Positions 8,540-18,207 are shown, counted from the stretch's first letter. The stretch is DNA of 64,000 bases from an uncultured Oscillospiraceae bacterium (GCA_910587835.1 CAJUNQ010000015.1:59871-123870), one strand, 5' to 3'. Notes: generated from the sequence alone by a model not told the origin. Program-made: numbers and translations.

Positions 8540-9913
8540 ATGAGGATTATTACGAGAGATAGGTCTTTCTATAAGACGCTGATTGCTCTGGCAGTGCCCA
8601 TTTCACTGCAAAACCTGATCACCTTTGCAGTGGGGTTTGCGGACAATCTGATGATTGGCCGTTTGGGGGACAATGCCATCTCCGGCGTGTATGTGGGCAA
8701 TCAGATGCAGGCAGTGGTGCAGATGTTTATTGCCGGCATCGAGGGGGCCATCCTCATTCTCGCCGCCCAGTACTGGGGTAAAAAGGACGCCGCCAGCATT
8801 CGCAAGGTGGTGTCGGTGGGGGTGAAGTTCGCCTTTGGAGTGGGCCTGTTGGTTACTTTGGCGGCCGTGCTGTTTCCGTCGGCCATCATCGGCCTGTTCA
8901 CCAGCGAGCCAGGGGTCATTGCCGAGGGCGGCGTCTATCTGCGCATTGTAGGCTTTACCTATCTGTTCTTCAGTATCGCCCAGGTGATGATTGCCTCCAT
9001 GCGCAGCGTGGAGACCGCTAAAATCGGGCTCTATATCTCCATTATGGCCCTGGTGGTCAATGTGTCCCTTAACTACATTCTGATTTTCGGCAAGCTGGGC
9101 CTCCCTGCTCTGGGGGTAAAGGGCGCGGCCATTGCCACCCTGATCTCCCGGGTGTTAGAGATGCTGGTGAGCGTAGTCTATGTGTTTTCGGTGGACAAAA
9201 AGCTGCGGTTCCGCTTTGCCGACCTGCTGCGCACCGACCGGGCGCTGCTCAAGGATTTTCTCCGCTATGGTCTGCCGGTCATTGGCGGGCAGGTGGTGTG
9301 GGCCATCAACAATCTGGCCAACACCAAGATTATGGGCTTTTACAGCGCCGGGGTGCTGGCGGCGGTGAGCATCACCGGTATGCTGCACAGTCTGGTTTAT
9401 GTGTGGATGACCGGCCTCTCCTCTGCGGTGGGCATTATCACCGGCAAGACGGTGGGAGCCGGCCAGTATGAAAAAATGAAGGAGTACGCCCGCACTGTGC
9501 AGGTGATTTTTCTGGGTGTGGGACTGATCTCAGGGGCCGTGGTGCTGCTGTTCCGGGAGGGCTTTATCGGCCTTTACAACGCCACCCCTGAGGCAATGGC
9601 CTACTCCCGGCAGTTTATCAACGTGATTTCGGTGACCATTGTGGGCACCTGCTATCAGGCGGCCTGTTTGTTTGGCCTGGTGAAGTCTGGGGGAGACATC
9701 TCCTTTGTGTTTAAAAATGACACCATCTTTGTGTTTCTGGTGCTGATTCCCTCGGCGTTGGTGAGCTACTGGCTGGGGGCCCCTGCCTGGGTGGTGTTCG
9801 CTGCGCTGAAGTGCGACCAGATTTTGAAATGCATTGTGGCGGTGGTGAAGATTAACCGCTTTAACTGGATGAAAAACCTGACCCGGGAGGAGAAGGCGGA
9901 TGAAACTGCATAA
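8540..9913 (+). CDS. MATE-family multidrug efflux transporter
   Basis: This protein of about 457 residues has 12 predicted membrane segments in two similar halves, typical of MATE cation-coupled antiporters. Landmarks include ALAVPISLQNLITFAVGFAD at the N-terminus and the internal repeat beginning LRYGLPVIGGQVVWAINN. The ATG at 8540 (after GAGGGG) is preferred to an upstream TTG. It overlaps the next gene by 14 bp, indicating co-transcription with the DMT exporter. The substrate is unknown; drugs, flavins or metabolites are possible for this family. Confidence 0.88.
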   Translation: MRIITRDRSFYKTLIALAVPISLQNLITFAVGFADNLMIGRLGDNAISGVYVGNQMQAVVQMFIAGIEGAILILAAQYWGKKDAASIRKVVSVGVKFAFGVGLLVTLAAVLFPSAIIGLFTSEPGVIAEGGVYLRIVGFTYLFFSIAQVMIASMRSVETAKIGLYISIMALVVNVSLNYILIFGKLGLPALGVKGAAIATLISRVLEMLVSVVYVFSVDKKLRFRFADLLRTDRALLKDFLRYGLPVIGGQVVWAINNLANTKIMGFYSAGVLAAVSITGMLHSLVYVWMTGLSSAVGIITGKTVGAGQYEKMKEYARTVQVIFLGVGLISGAVVLLFREGFIGLYNATPEAMAYSRQFINVISVTIVGTCYQAACLFGLVKSGGDISFVFKNDTIFVFLVLIPSALVSYWLGAPAWVVFAALKCDQILKCIVAVVKINRFNWMKNLTREEKADETA

Positions 9914-10823
9914 GTCTGCCAGGGCCGGGCTGCTGGGCCTGGCCGCGCTGATTTGGGGCACAGCCTTTGTGGCCCAGAGCATGGGCATGGACCACCTGGG
10001 ACCCTGCGCCTTCAACGGGGCAAGAAGCTTTGTGGGGGCTATGGCTCTTTTGCCGGTAATTGCTGTGGGCGACCGCCTGCGCCGTCACGCTGCCCCAGAG
10101 GAGGCAGTTGCCGCCAGCTGGAAAAACCCCGCGCTGCTGCTGGGAGGGCTGCTGTGCGGCCTGTTTTTGGGCGCGGCCAGCCTGTTGCAGCAAGCCGGGC
10201 TGCAGAGCACCACGGCTGGTAAGGCTGGGTTCCTCACCTCGCTGTATATTGTGTTTGTGCCGGTGCTGGGGCTGTTTTTGGGCCATCGGGGAGGCAAAAA
10301 GCTCTGGCTGGCAGTGGCTCTTGCCCTGGGGGGAGCCTACCTGCTCAGCGTGGCAGGCGGCTTGGAGGACGGGGGAGATATTGGCCGGGGAGACGGCCTG
10401 GTGCTGGCCAGCGCGGCGCTTTTCTCCTTCCATATTCTGGTCATCGACCGCTTCTCCCCTCGTGTGGACGGTGTGAAGCTCTCCTGTCTGCAATTTTTTG
10501 TGGCGGGGCTGGTGTCAACCCTGCTGGCTTTGACTTTGGAGGGCGGCTTTTGCTGGGAGGACCTGCTGGCCTCCTGGGGGCCGCTGTTGTATACGGGCAT
10601 CCTGTCCAGCGGAGTGGGCTATACCTTGCAGATTGTGGGACAGAGAGGGCTGGACCCTGCGGCTGCCTCTCTGATTCTCAGCTTGGAGTCCGTATTCGCG
10701 GCAGTGTCCGGCTGGTTGGTGTTGGGCCAGCCTCTGAGCCTCCGGGAGATGGCTGGCTGCGCTTTGGTGTTTGCCGGGGTAGTGCTGGCCCAGCTGCCGG
10801 AGCCCAAGACGCAAAAGGAATGA
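9900..10823 (+). CDS. DMT-superfamily (EamA) transporter
   Basis: The 307-residue membrane protein has ten hydrophobic segments arranged as two EamA repeats. The first starts near AALIWGTAFVAQSMGMDHLGP and the second near LVLASAALFSFHILVIDR. It ends with the common GW-x-VLGQPLS pattern and a short cytoplasmic tail. EamA proteins export amino acids, nucleosides or other metabolites; the substrate is not readable here. The ATG at 9900 lies inside the MATE gene after GGAGGAG, so the two genes are coupled. Confidence 0.88.
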   Translation: MKLHKSARAGLLGLAALIWGTAFVAQSMGMDHLGPCAFNGARSFVGAMALLPVIAVGDRLRRHAAPEEAVAASWKNPALLLGGLLCGLFLGAASLLQQAGLQSTTAGKAGFLTSLYIVFVPVLGLFLGHRGGKKLWLAVALALGGAYLLSVAGGLEDGGDIGRGDGLVLASAALFSFHILVIDRFSPRVDGVKLSCLQFFVAGLVSTLLALTLEGGFCWEDLLASWGPLLYTGILSSGVGYTLQIVGQRGLDPAAASLILSLESVFAAVSGWLVLGQPLSLREMAGCALVFAGVVLAQLPEPKTQKE

Positions 10824-10986
10824 GCGGTAGCCGTAGTGTACACATAGGAAACGACCGAAAGTACCGGATCTGGCTTTTTGAAGGGCGCATTTGCCAACGG
10901 CTTTCTCTACGGTCCAGGTCCTGCCTGATATTCGCAGCTCTATTATTGATTCCATACATTATAGTACCACAGAAAGGATCATTATC

Positions 10987-11694
10987 ATGAAAATTATTGA
11001 AGTAGAAAGCTACGAAAAGCTCAGTCTGCTGGCTGCGGACATGATTGCCTCTCAGGTGCTGTTCAAGCCGGACTGCGTGCTGGGTCTGGCAACCGGTTCT
11101 TCACCCCTGGGAACCTATGAAAATCTGGCCTCCCGCTGTGGAGAAGGGCGGCTGGATTTCTCCCGGGTGCGCACGGTGAACCTGGACGAATATTGCGGCC
11201 TTACCGCAGAAAATCCCCAGAGCTACCGGTATTTTATGGACCAGAACCTGTTTGGCCGGGTGAATATCGACCCTGCCAACACCCATCTGCCCGACGGCTC
11301 CGCCAGCGACATGGAGGCGGAGTGCGCCCGCTATGAGTCTTTGGTGGAGTCCTTGGGCTGGCCGGACCTGCAGCTGCTGGGCATTGGCCATAACGGGCAC
11401 ATTGGCTTCAACGAGCCCGCGGAGGACTTCCCTGCCCGGGTGCACACGGTTCAGCTGGCCGAAAGCACCATAAAGGCCAACTCCCGGCTGTTCGACCGGG
11501 TGGAGGACGTGCCCACCATGGCTGTCACCATGGGCATTGGCACCATTATGAAGGCCCGGCGGGTGCTGCTCATTGCCGGGGCGGACAAACGGGAGATTGT
11601 GGAGCGGGCTTTCCATGGACCGGTGACGCCTCAGGTTCCTGGGTCCATTCTGCAGCTGCACCCGGACGCCACTGTGATATTCACCAGAAGCTGA
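10987..11694 (+). CDS. nagB: Glucosamine-6-phosphate deaminase
   Basis: The 235-residue enzyme converts glucosamine-6-phosphate to fructose-6-phosphate and ammonia. Diagnostic segments are ATGSSPLGTYENL, the catalytic region VNLDEYCGL and GIGHNGHIGFNEP. It is close to the short Bacillus-type NagB (about 240 residues) rather than the 266-residue allosteric E. coli form. The first convincing ATG is at 10987 behind AGAAAGGA; an ORF extension upstream has no SD. Its pathway partner nagA lies 11 kb away on the other strand at 22547-23707, so amino-sugar catabolism is present but not a single operon. Confidence 0.93.
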   Translation: MKIIEVESYEKLSLLAADMIASQVLFKPDCVLGLATGSSPLGTYENLASRCGEGRLDFSRVRTVNLDEYCGLTAENPQSYRYFMDQNLFGRVNIDPANTHLPDGSASDMEAECARYESLVESLGWPDLQLLGIGHNGHIGFNEPAEDFPARVHTVQLAESTIKANSRLFDRVEDVPTMAVTMGIGTIMKARRVLLIAGADKREIVERAFHGPVTPQVPGSILQLHPDATVIFTRS

Positions 11695-11759
11695 GAACAG
11701 GGATCACTGTGACCGCCGCCTTCCCTTGCGCATAGACTGATGTGAGGGAGGCGGTATTT

Positions 11760-12083
11760 ATGAAATGGATTTTGCTGGGCCTGGGGACCGTGCTGTTGGT
11801 TGCCGGGGCTGTGGAGCTGCTGCGGCGGCTGATCTTCTGGCTGCGCCGGGACCGCTACGGCGAGGGAGAGATGGAGCTGGTGGTGATTCCTGCCGGGCCG
11901 GATGACTGCGAGAGTCTGGTGCGGGCCGGGGCCCAGCGGGTGGAATGGATGGCCCTGCGCCCTCCCTGCCGGCTGGTGTGCCTGGCGGAGCCGGGCAGTC
12001 AGGCAGAGGCCATTGCCCGGCGGCTGCAGGCAGAGTACCCCTGGTTGGAGCTGCGGCCCAGAGCAGCTATAGAAAAGAAATAG
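11760..12083 (+). CDS. Small membrane-anchored protein of unknown function
   Basis: The 107-residue protein has one N-terminal membrane helix (about residues 4-28). A basic stretch (LRRLIFWLRRDR) follows, then a compact cytosolic domain of about 75 residues. The domain has alternating beta/alpha character and the segments ELVVIPAGPDDCESLVRAG and CRLVCLAEPGS. I do not recognise the family. The ATG at 11760 sits after GAGGGAGGCGG. It lies 72 bp before recD2 on the same strand and may be co-transcribed with it. Confidence 0.6.
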   Translation: MKWILLGLGTVLLVAGAVELLRRLIFWLRRDRYGEGEMELVVIPAGPDDCESLVRAGAQRVEWMALRPPCRLVCLAEPGSQAEAIARRLQAEYPWLELRPRAAIEKK

Positions 12084-12155
12084 GCCTATAGGAGTCTGTT
12101 TGCACACTGCATGACCGGGGTGCAGGCAGGCTCCCGCTTCAGAAAGGGGGCTGGC

Positions 12156-14375
12156 ATGGACAACCCGGAGCTGGTGGAGGTCAGCGGCACGGTGGTGAAG
12201 ATCACCTACCGCAACGAGAACAACCAATACACGATTTTCCGCATGGCCGGCGGCGAAGAGGCGGCTGCGGTGGTGGGGGTCTTCCCTATGCTGGGCGAGG
12301 GGGAGACCCTGCGGGTGTGGGGCCGGTGGGAGGAGAACGTCACCTATGGCAGGCAGCTGCGGGCCCAGCGGTTCACCCGCACCCCCCCAGAGAGTGAACA
12401 GGCCATGCTGCGGTATCTCTCCTCTGGGGTGGTGAAGGGCATAGGCCCTGCCACGGCCCTGCGCATGGTGGAGGCCTTTGGCACAGAATGCCTCCAGGTG
12501 CTGGAGCAGGAGCCCAGCCGGCTGGCCCAGCTGGAGGGCGTCAGTCAGGACCGGGCCATGGAGCTGAGCAGAAGCTACCGGCAGATTCAGGGCCTGCGGG
12601 AGCTGATGACCTGGCTCTCCCTTAGCGGCATAGCCCCTGAGTTTGCGGCCCTGGCCTGGAAGCAGTATGGCCCCAACGCCCAGGAGGTGCTGCGTCAGGA
12701 CCCCTATTGTCTCTGCGAGGAGGAGATTGGGGCCCCCTTTCAGGCGGCGGACGGGCTGGCCCGGAGCCTGACCACGCCCCAGAGCCAGGAGAGCCGGGTG
12801 CAGGCAGGCACCCTCTATGTGCTGCGGCATAACCTGATGAACGGCCACACCTGCCTGCCCCAGCGGCAGCTTGCCCAGGTGGCGGCAGGGCTGCTTCAGG
12901 TGACAGAGGAGCAGGTGCTGGACGCCATTGACAGTCTGACCGAGGGGTTTCGGCTGCAGCAGGAGGCCATAGGGGGGCAGCGGTTTCTGTTTTTGCCCAA
13001 TCAGCATGAATATGAGACCTACACCGCCGCCCGTATGAAGGCCATGCTGCGCACCCCGCCCAAGCCCATTGCCGGGGCGAACGGGAAAATCGGGGAGATC
13101 GAGCAGCGGGAGGGCATTCAGTACGCAGGCAAGCAGCGGGCCGCGATTCGCGCCGCCATGGAGCAGGGAGTGCTTATTCTCACCGGCGGGCCCGGCACAG
13201 GCAAAACCACCACCCTCAACGCCATTATCCGCATTCTGAAGGAGGCCGGGGAGCAGGTGCTGCTGGCAGCTCCCACAGGCCGGGCGGCCAAGCGCATGTC
13301 AGAGCTTACCGGCGAGGAGGCCAAGACCATTCACCGCATGCTGCAGGTGCAGTGGGACGAGCTGGACCGGCCCTACTTCAAAAAGAACGAGCAGGACCCC
13401 TTGCAATGTGAATGCCTGGTGGTGGACGAGCTGTCGATGGTAGACAGCTACCTGTTTGACAGCCTGTTGCGGGCCCTGCCCTTGGGCTGCCGGCTGATTC
13501 TGGTGGGGGACACAGACCAGCTGCCCTCGGTTGGGCCGGGCAATGTGCTGGGGGACCTGATCAGCTCAGAGCTGTTCCCCACTGTTCAGCTGGACCAGGT
13601 TTTCCGGCAGTCTATGGAAAGCCTGATTGTTGCCAGCGCCCACCAGATTGTAAGGGGCCAGCTGCCGGAGCTGGGCAGGAAGGACAATGATTTCTTCTTT
13701 CTCCGCCGCCGGCAGATGCAGGAGACCCAGGAGCTGGTGGTGTCTCTTGTGACAGAACGTCTGCCCAAGGCCTACGGCTATTCCCCTATGGACGACATTC
13801 AGGTGCTCTGTCCCAGCCGCAAGGGAGAGCTGGGCACAGTGGAGCTGAACCGGCTGCTGCGGGAGGTGATCAACCCCCCGGCTGAGGACAAGGAAGAGGT
13901 GAAGCTGGACGGCCGGGTCTTTCGCACCTGGGACAAGGTGATGCAGGTCCGCAACGACTATAACCTGGAGTGGGAGCGGGATGGGGGCGGCTCTGGCAAG
14001 GATGTGTTCAATGGGGACATGGGGGTCATTCAGCGCATTGACTCTGCGGCCAAGTGCATGGAGGTGCGTATGGACGACAAGGTGGTCACCTACCCCTATG
14101 AAAAGGCCGCCCAGGAGTTGGAACTCTGCTATGCCATCACCGTGCACAAAAGCCAGGGCAGCGAGTTCCCGGCTGTGGTGATTCCCCTGCTGAGTGTGCC
14201 AAAGCTTCTGCGCTACCGCAATCTGTTGTACACAGCGGTGACCCGGGCGAAGAAGCTGCTCATTCTTGCCGGCGACCCCTGGACCCTGCAGGAGATGGTG
14301 GAGAACAACCGGAAGACCCGGCGGTACACCGCCCTGCGCCACTTTTTGGAGAAGCCGGAGAGGGGTATTCTATAG
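12156..14375 (+). CDS. recD2: RecD2-type ATP-dependent DNA helicase
   Basis: The 739-residue superfamily 1B helicase has 5'-3' polarity by family. An OB-like N-terminal domain is followed by helix-hairpin-helix motifs (SSGVVKGIGPATALRMVE). The motor comprises Walker A GGPGTGKTTT, motif II VVDELSMVD, GDTDQLPSVGPG, and late motifs ending in AITVHKSQGSEF and LYTAVTRAKKLL. RecD2 acts in DNA repair and replication-fork processing without RecBC. The ATG at 12156 follows AAAGGGGG; an earlier in-frame ATG lacks a good SD. Length is typical. Confidence 0.93.
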   Translation: MDNPELVEVSGTVVKITYRNENNQYTIFRMAGGEEAAAVVGVFPMLGEGETLRVWGRWEENVTYGRQLRAQRFTRTPPESEQAMLRYLSSGVVKGIGPATALRMVEAFGTECLQVLEQEPSRLAQLEGVSQDRAMELSRSYRQIQGLRELMTWLSLSGIAPEFAALAWKQYGPNAQEVLRQDPYCLCEEEIGAPFQAADGLARSLTTPQSQESRVQAGTLYVLRHNLMNGHTCLPQRQLAQVAAGLLQVTEEQVLDAIDSLTEGFRLQQEAIGGQRFLFLPNQHEYETYTAARMKAMLRTPPKPIAGANGKIGEIEQREGIQYAGKQRAAIRAAMEQGVLILTGGPGTGKTTTLNAIIRILKEAGEQVLLAAPTGRAAKRMSELTGEEAKTIHRMLQVQWDELDRPYFKKNEQDPLQCECLVVDELSMVDSYLFDSLLRALPLGCRLILVGDTDQLPSVGPGNVLGDLISSELFPTVQLDQVFRQSMESLIVASAHQIVRGQLPELGRKDNDFFFLRRRQMQETQELVVSLVTERLPKAYGYSPMDDIQVLCPSRKGELGTVELNRLLREVINPPAEDKEEVKLDGRVFRTWDKVMQVRNDYNLEWERDGGGSGKDVFNGDMGVIQRIDSAAKCMEVRMDDKVVTYPYEKAAQELELCYAITVHKSQGSEFPAVVIPLLSVPKLLRYRNLLYTAVTRAKKLLILAGDPWTLQEMVENNRKTRRYTALRHFLEKPERGIL

Positions 14376-14418
14376 GGACGGTTTGGGGTTCACGCAAATA
14401 AGTGTATGGTAATATCTA

Positions 14419-14582
14419 AGAACCTGTATTCATAGGCGTTGAACGCCGGAGGGACGGGTCTTTTGCCGTCCTGCTGCGTTAAAAAATCTTGGAATATGGC
14501 AAGTATTCCTGCGATTTTTTGCCTTGCAGGGCGACAAAATCCCTCTCCCCTCCGGCATCCTCCGCCTATGAATGCAGGTTCT
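14419..14582. repeat. MITE-like inverted-repeat element, family D
   Basis: The 164-bp element has 20-bp imperfect terminal inverted repeats (AGAACCTGTATTCATAGGCG on the left; complement of AGAACCTGCATTCATAGGCG on the right). The interior (GCAAGTATTCCTGCGATTTTTTGCCTTG) resembles the interior of the family C element at 63861, so the families may be related. It is non-coding. The rest of the 14376-14782 gap shows no gene. Confidence 0.8.
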
Positions 14583-14782
14583 AAATAAAAGTATGATTTC
14601 TGTTTAGGTAGGAAACGCCGTCCCTGTCCGAAAGCGTGGCAGGGTCTGTGCCGGTTTTCGTGTCATTTATTTGCCATGCCGGATGGATTTTGCCCCACTC
14701 TGGCCGCTTTTTTCACAAATTTTCCCCTTCTGCTTAATTTTCTCTGGACTTCTGCCGATGATAGAAGAAAGGAGGTATGAAG

Positions 14783-15442
14783 ATGGAGCTGAAAATGAAC
14801 CCTAGCCTCAGGAGCCGGAGGCCGGCGGCAGAGGCCCGTCCCCCTGTCCCTGAGACGGACCGGGAGCAGGAATATGCCCCCAAAACCTCTGCCCAGGTCA
14901 GGCAGCAGGCCCGGGAGGACCGGGTGGAGCTCTCCCGGCAGGCAGTGGAATTTTTACAGGGCCGGCAGGAGGAGAGCCAGCCGGGGCAGGACGAGGCCCG
15001 GCTTGAGGAGCCTATGACCCCTGAGGAGAAGCGTCAGCAGGCCCAGGCGGAAAAGTGGAAGGCGGTCCGGCAGATGGTGAGCGTGATGCAGCAGCAGAGC
15101 GTGCAGATGAAGGAGCAGAGCGAGCAGCAGACCAAGGCCCTGAAGGAGGCCATGGACAAAATGAAGCGCTGCACCAAAATCGCCGCGAACATCGGCAAGG
15201 GCCACAAGGTGCCGCCCCAGGATGAGAAATACCTGCTGGAAAACGACCCCAAAGCCTACATGATGGCCATGATCCTCCGCATGATGGAGGAGGAGAAGCG
15301 CAAGGTCAAGTCTGAGCTGGAGGACGAGGAGAACCAGCAGGAGGGAGAGAATGGCTCCGCCGCCCCGGTAGAGGGACTGGACGCTTCTGGCGGAGAGGCT
15401 TCCGCTCCGGAGGCCAGCGTGGAGGCTGCTTCGGTGGAATGA
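14783..15442 (+). CDS. Highly charged Gln/Glu-rich protein of unknown function
   Basis: The 219-residue hydrophilic protein has no signal peptide or membrane helix. Residues about 75-130 form a long Gln/Met/Lys-rich helix, probably coiled coil. A conserved-looking core follows (MKRCTKIAANIGKGHKVPPQ, DEKYLLENDPKAYMMAMI). The tail is acidic and Ala/Ser-rich, likely disordered. AAAGGAGG ends one base before an ATG at 14777, too close to use; the second ATG (14783) has ideal spacing and is preferred. A strong terminator follows, so it is monocistronic. I do not recognise the family. Confidence 0.7.
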   Translation: MELKMNPSLRSRRPAAEARPPVPETDREQEYAPKTSAQVRQQAREDRVELSRQAVEFLQGRQEESQPGQDEARLEEPMTPEEKRQQAQAEKWKAVRQMVSVMQQQSVQMKEQSEQQTKALKEAMDKMKRCTKIAANIGKGHKVPPQDEKYLLENDPKAYMMAMILRMMEEEKRKVKSELEDEENQQEGENGSAAPVEGLDASGGEASAPEASVEAASVE

Positions 15443-15483
15443 TTCCGCCAGCCAGAGCACAGAGACAGCCGGTTCAGTTTGTG

Positions 15484-15522
15484 AAAAAGAGGCCAGGGAA
15501 CCCGCCCCCGGCCTCTTTTTTG
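15484..15522. terminator. Bidirectional intrinsic terminator between convergent genes
   Basis: AAAGAGGCC and GGCCTCTTT arms surround a GC-rich loop, followed by a T-run on + and an A-run on the other side. It separates the charged protein from the convergent CBS operon. Confidence 0.85.
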
Positions 15523-15612
15523 TTTCTGTTGACACAGTCGGAAAGCCCCTTATAAGCCGCCTGGCTTGAGATTACGACTGACTTTTTCCAGCAATTTCCT
15601 GGGGCAGACAGA

Positions 15613-16332
15613 TTATCCCTCGCCCAGCACGTCCCAGGGGGTAAGCATACCCAGCAGGGGCTGGTCCGGCTTGCCGTCCTGTGTAATGAAGATGACCGCC
15701 ACCCGCTTGTTTTTGGCCCGGGGCAGTTCAAACCGCTGCCGCACCGCGATATAGCTGGCGTCTGCGGGGACGAACTCATAGTTCTCCGTGTGCTCCTCCA
15801 CTGCCAGATACCCCTTCAGGTCCTTGATGGTGGCCTCCGGGTCCAGCCCCTTGCCTCTGCGCCGCAGCACATAGCGGAACACGGCCCCCACGCTGAATAC
15901 CCCGTAAAACCGCCCGTCCTTCATGACCGGCACATGGGAGTAGCCGTTTTTTTCCATCAGCTCCATCACCCGCAGCACCTTCTGGTTGGGGCCCACCTTC
16001 AGTACCCGTTCGCCCTTGGTGGCGTATTCCAGAGCCAGAGGAGGCCGGCTTACAAAGTCCAGCACCTCCTGCAGCGCGTCCACCACTGGCTGGGAGGGCA
16101 CTACCACCGGCTCGCCGTCCATGTTGGCGCTGTGGGCCATCAGGTTGCGGATATGCCGGCAGATGTCCAGCTTATCCCGCACAGGGGCGCTCTCATAGTC
16201 CTTGATGAATTCGTATACAGCACTGGTGTAATGACGACGGGAATTGCGGTACTTTTCCTCCAATACATCCTCGATCTGCTTATACAGGTCCAAAAACAGC
16301 TCCAACCGTTTGCGTCCCACTGTGCCAGCCAT
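15613..16332 (-). CDS. CBS-domain pair protein
   Basis: The 239-residue soluble protein has a helical N-terminal domain of about 90 residues (LELFLDLYKQIEDVLEEKYR). A pair of CBS motifs follows; landmarks are GYSHVPVMKDGRFYGVFSV and LLGMLTPWDVL near the C-terminus. CBS pairs bind adenine nucleotides and regulate partner activity. It is the last gene of an operon with holA and the toprim gene, starting 2 nt after the toprim stop, with AGGAGG upstream. The helical N-terminal half suggests a signalling role, but no partner is identifiable. Confidence 0.75.
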   Translation of the reverse strand: MAGTVGRKRLELFLDLYKQIEDVLEEKYRNSRRHYTSAVYEFIKDYESAPVRDKLDICRHIRNLMAHSANMDGEPVVVPSQPVVDALQEVLDFVSRPPLALEYATKGERVLKVGPNQKVLRVMELMEKNGYSHVPVMKDGRFYGVFSVGAVFRYVLRRRGKGLDPEATIKDLKGYLAVEEHTENYEFVPADASYIAVRQRFELPRAKNKRVAVIFITQDGKPDQPLLGMLTPWDVLGEG

Positions 16333-16334
16333 GA

Positions 16335-16955
16335 CTATGCCTCCTGGTTATCTTCTTGTGACATTTGTGTCAGCAGGGCGATTGCCTGCCGGCGGCCATA
16401 CAGGGCATTCAGCGCCTGCAAAAGGCCGTTGGATGAGAGCCTCTCCGGCAGGCCCAGCCTTTTTTGCAGCGCCCTGCGGCGGGCGGCGCTGTCTGCCCCG
16501 CCAGAGAGGCCCAGCTCCGCCATGTCCGCCTTTGTCAGTTTTTCTTCCGGCGTGCCGCTGTTCTCCCTGGCGCAAAGGCCTGCCCCGGCCCGGCGCAGGC
16601 AGTCCAGCAGAATATCAGCGGGCATACCCTCCACCCCCAGCTTTCCCTCTTTGGAGGGCTTTGCTTTCCGGCGTTCCTTGCCGTAGATATCGGGAATGTA
16701 GGCATGCTTTACCTGACTGGGGGGCAGACACTGGCTCAGGCGGCTGCGGATGAGAAACCCTGCCCCGTCGCTGTCCGTGAAAATAATGACGCCCCGCTGA
16801 GCCGCCAGCTGTCGGATGAGCTCCATACGCTCCTGGTCCTTGAAAATCTGAAAGCCGCCGGTCTCCACAATCACCGGGTCCTCTAAAATCGAGCTGAGCT
16901 TGGCCTTGTCGCAGCGGCCCTCTACCACAATGGCCTCCCGTACCCGGGGCGTCAT
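16335..16955 (-). CDS. Toprim-domain protein related to ribonuclease M5 (DUF4093 type)
   Basis: The 206-residue protein has an N-terminal toprim fold: the acidic residue in REAIVVEGRCDK, then the D-x-D motif IIFTDSDGAGFLIRSRL. The segment AYIPDIYGKERRKAKPSKEGK is typical of the RNase M5 and related DUF4093 families. RnmV matures 5S rRNA in Gram-positives. The C-terminal half (SGTPEEKLTKADMAELGLSG) fits DUF4093. Its ATG overlaps the holA stop by 4 bp. Assignment to true RNase M5 versus the paralogous DUF4093 branch is uncertain. Confidence 0.75.
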   Translation of the reverse strand: MTPRVREAIVVEGRCDKAKLSSILEDPVIVETGGFQIFKDQERMELIRQLAAQRGVIIFTDSDGAGFLIRSRLSQCLPPSQVKHAYIPDIYGKERRKAKPSKEGKLGVEGMPADILLDCLRRAGAGLCARENSGTPEEKLTKADMAELGLSGGADSAARRRALQKRLGLPERLSSNGLLQALNALYGRRQAIALLTQMSQEDNQEA

Positions 16956-18016
16956 CTCTGACCTCCCTGGGCGGCGTGCATGGCCTCCATCAGCCGCACC
17001 ATCAGGGCCTCAATCACCAGCCGGGAGTCCATGCGCGAGCCTTTTATGCTCAGGTCCGCCTCCAGCAGCAGGTCCAGGCAGCGGGCCAGCACAGAGGCTG
17101 GCGTCCGCCGGATGGAACGCTCGGCGTTGCGCAGGCGAAAGCTAAATTTTTTGTACTCCGGGGCGTACTCCCCAGCGGCCCCGGCAGTCAATCCGCTGTC
17201 CAGAGCGGCCCGCACCCGGTACATGTCAATAAACGCGGTGGACATGGCGCCCAGCACAGATACCGGCTCCGGGTCCTGCCAGAAGATTTCGTCCAACAGG
17301 GTGTAGGCCTCCTGAGCGTTGTCGGCGGTAAGGGCCTTTACCATGGCGAAGGTGGCGGTCTCGGTGGTTTTGGGGGTCAACGCCTCCACGGTCCGGGGGG
17401 TGACCCGGCCCTCGCCCTGACCCAGAACATAGGCGCAGAGCTTGTTGGTCTCGTTGAGCAGCATATTCAGGTCCGGGCCGCAGTATTCCTGCAGCCGGTC
17501 GGCAGCGGTTTTTTCCATCACACAGCCCTGCTTTTCCGCTGCCTTGAGAATGGTGCGGCGGAGCTCGGCCGGCTCCCGCCGGGCAAAGGAGACGGTGAGC
17601 CCTGCCTTGCCTCCCCGGTCCATGAGCTTCTTCCACTTTGCCGACTTAGGCGGAATATTCAGGGTTGGGTAGTACAGCACCAGTGTGGTGGTCTCCGGCA
17701 GGTCGTCCAGCAGGTCCAGCAGCTTGTCCATTTCCTGGGCGGGCAGCGCCTCTGGGTCCAGGTCCGCCACGGCCACGCATTTGTGGGGGGCAAAAAAGGG
17801 CAGGGCCGCGGCAGCGTCCGCAATGCGATCTACCGGGGATTCGCCTGAGAGCTCATTCCGGTTAAACTCAGGGAAGCTGTCGCCGGAGGCCCGGACAATG
17901 AGCCGCCGCGCCGCCCGTTTGAGAATGAGTTTTTCCTCTCCGACCAGCAGGTAGAGGGAGGCAAGGGTTCCGTTTTCCAGCTGAGTCCGCAGGTCCTGTT
18001 CGCTGATTGCTGGCAT
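16952..18016 (-). CDS. holA: DNA polymerase III delta subunit
   Basis: The 354-residue clamp-loader delta subunit binds the beta sliding clamp and opens it for loading. The N-terminal domain shows LYLLVGEEKLILKRAARRL, typical of HolA, and the central part DRLQEYCGPDLNMLLNETNK is a strong family motif. The C-terminal helical domain matches the conserved collar region (FSFRLRNAERSIRRTPASV). It is the first gene of a three-gene minus-strand operon, with AAAGGAGG upstream of the ATG. Length is typical for Firmicutes. Confidence 0.92.
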   Translation of the reverse strand: MPAISEQDLRTQLENGTLASLYLLVGEEKLILKRAARRLIVRASGDSFPEFNRNELSGESPVDRIADAAAALPFFAPHKCVAVADLDPEALPAQEMDKLLDLLDDLPETTTLVLYYPTLNIPPKSAKWKKLMDRGGKAGLTVSFARREPAELRRTILKAAEKQGCVMEKTAADRLQEYCGPDLNMLLNETNKLCAYVLGQGEGRVTPRTVEALTPKTTETATFAMVKALTADNAQEAYTLLDEIFWQDPEPVSVLGAMSTAFIDMYRVRAALDSGLTAGAAGEYAPEYKKFSFRLRNAERSIRRTPASVLARCLDLLLEADLSIKGSRMDSRLVIEALMVRLMEAMHAAQGGQR

Positions 18017-18178
18017 GAACGCCGCCTCCTTTCAATGGCTGGACAAGGGTGTTGACGATAGGAATATTATAGACCATGGGGCAAGGTTTGTCAAATGGCA
18101 GGGGCAAAAGCAAGCAGGCCCCAGTCGAAAATAGTGTGTTCTCACAAAACGGATTCCTCGCATTTGCGGGGTTTACCC

Positions 18179-18207
18179 TTGCCTGTCTTCATTTTCTGTG
18201 ATATAAT
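18179..18207 (+). promoter_or_regulatory. Sigma-A promoter of the second MATE gene
   Basis: TTGCCT (18179-18184), a 17-nt spacer and TATAAT (18202-18207). Transcription would begin near 18214, giving a leader of about 90 nt. Confidence 0.75.
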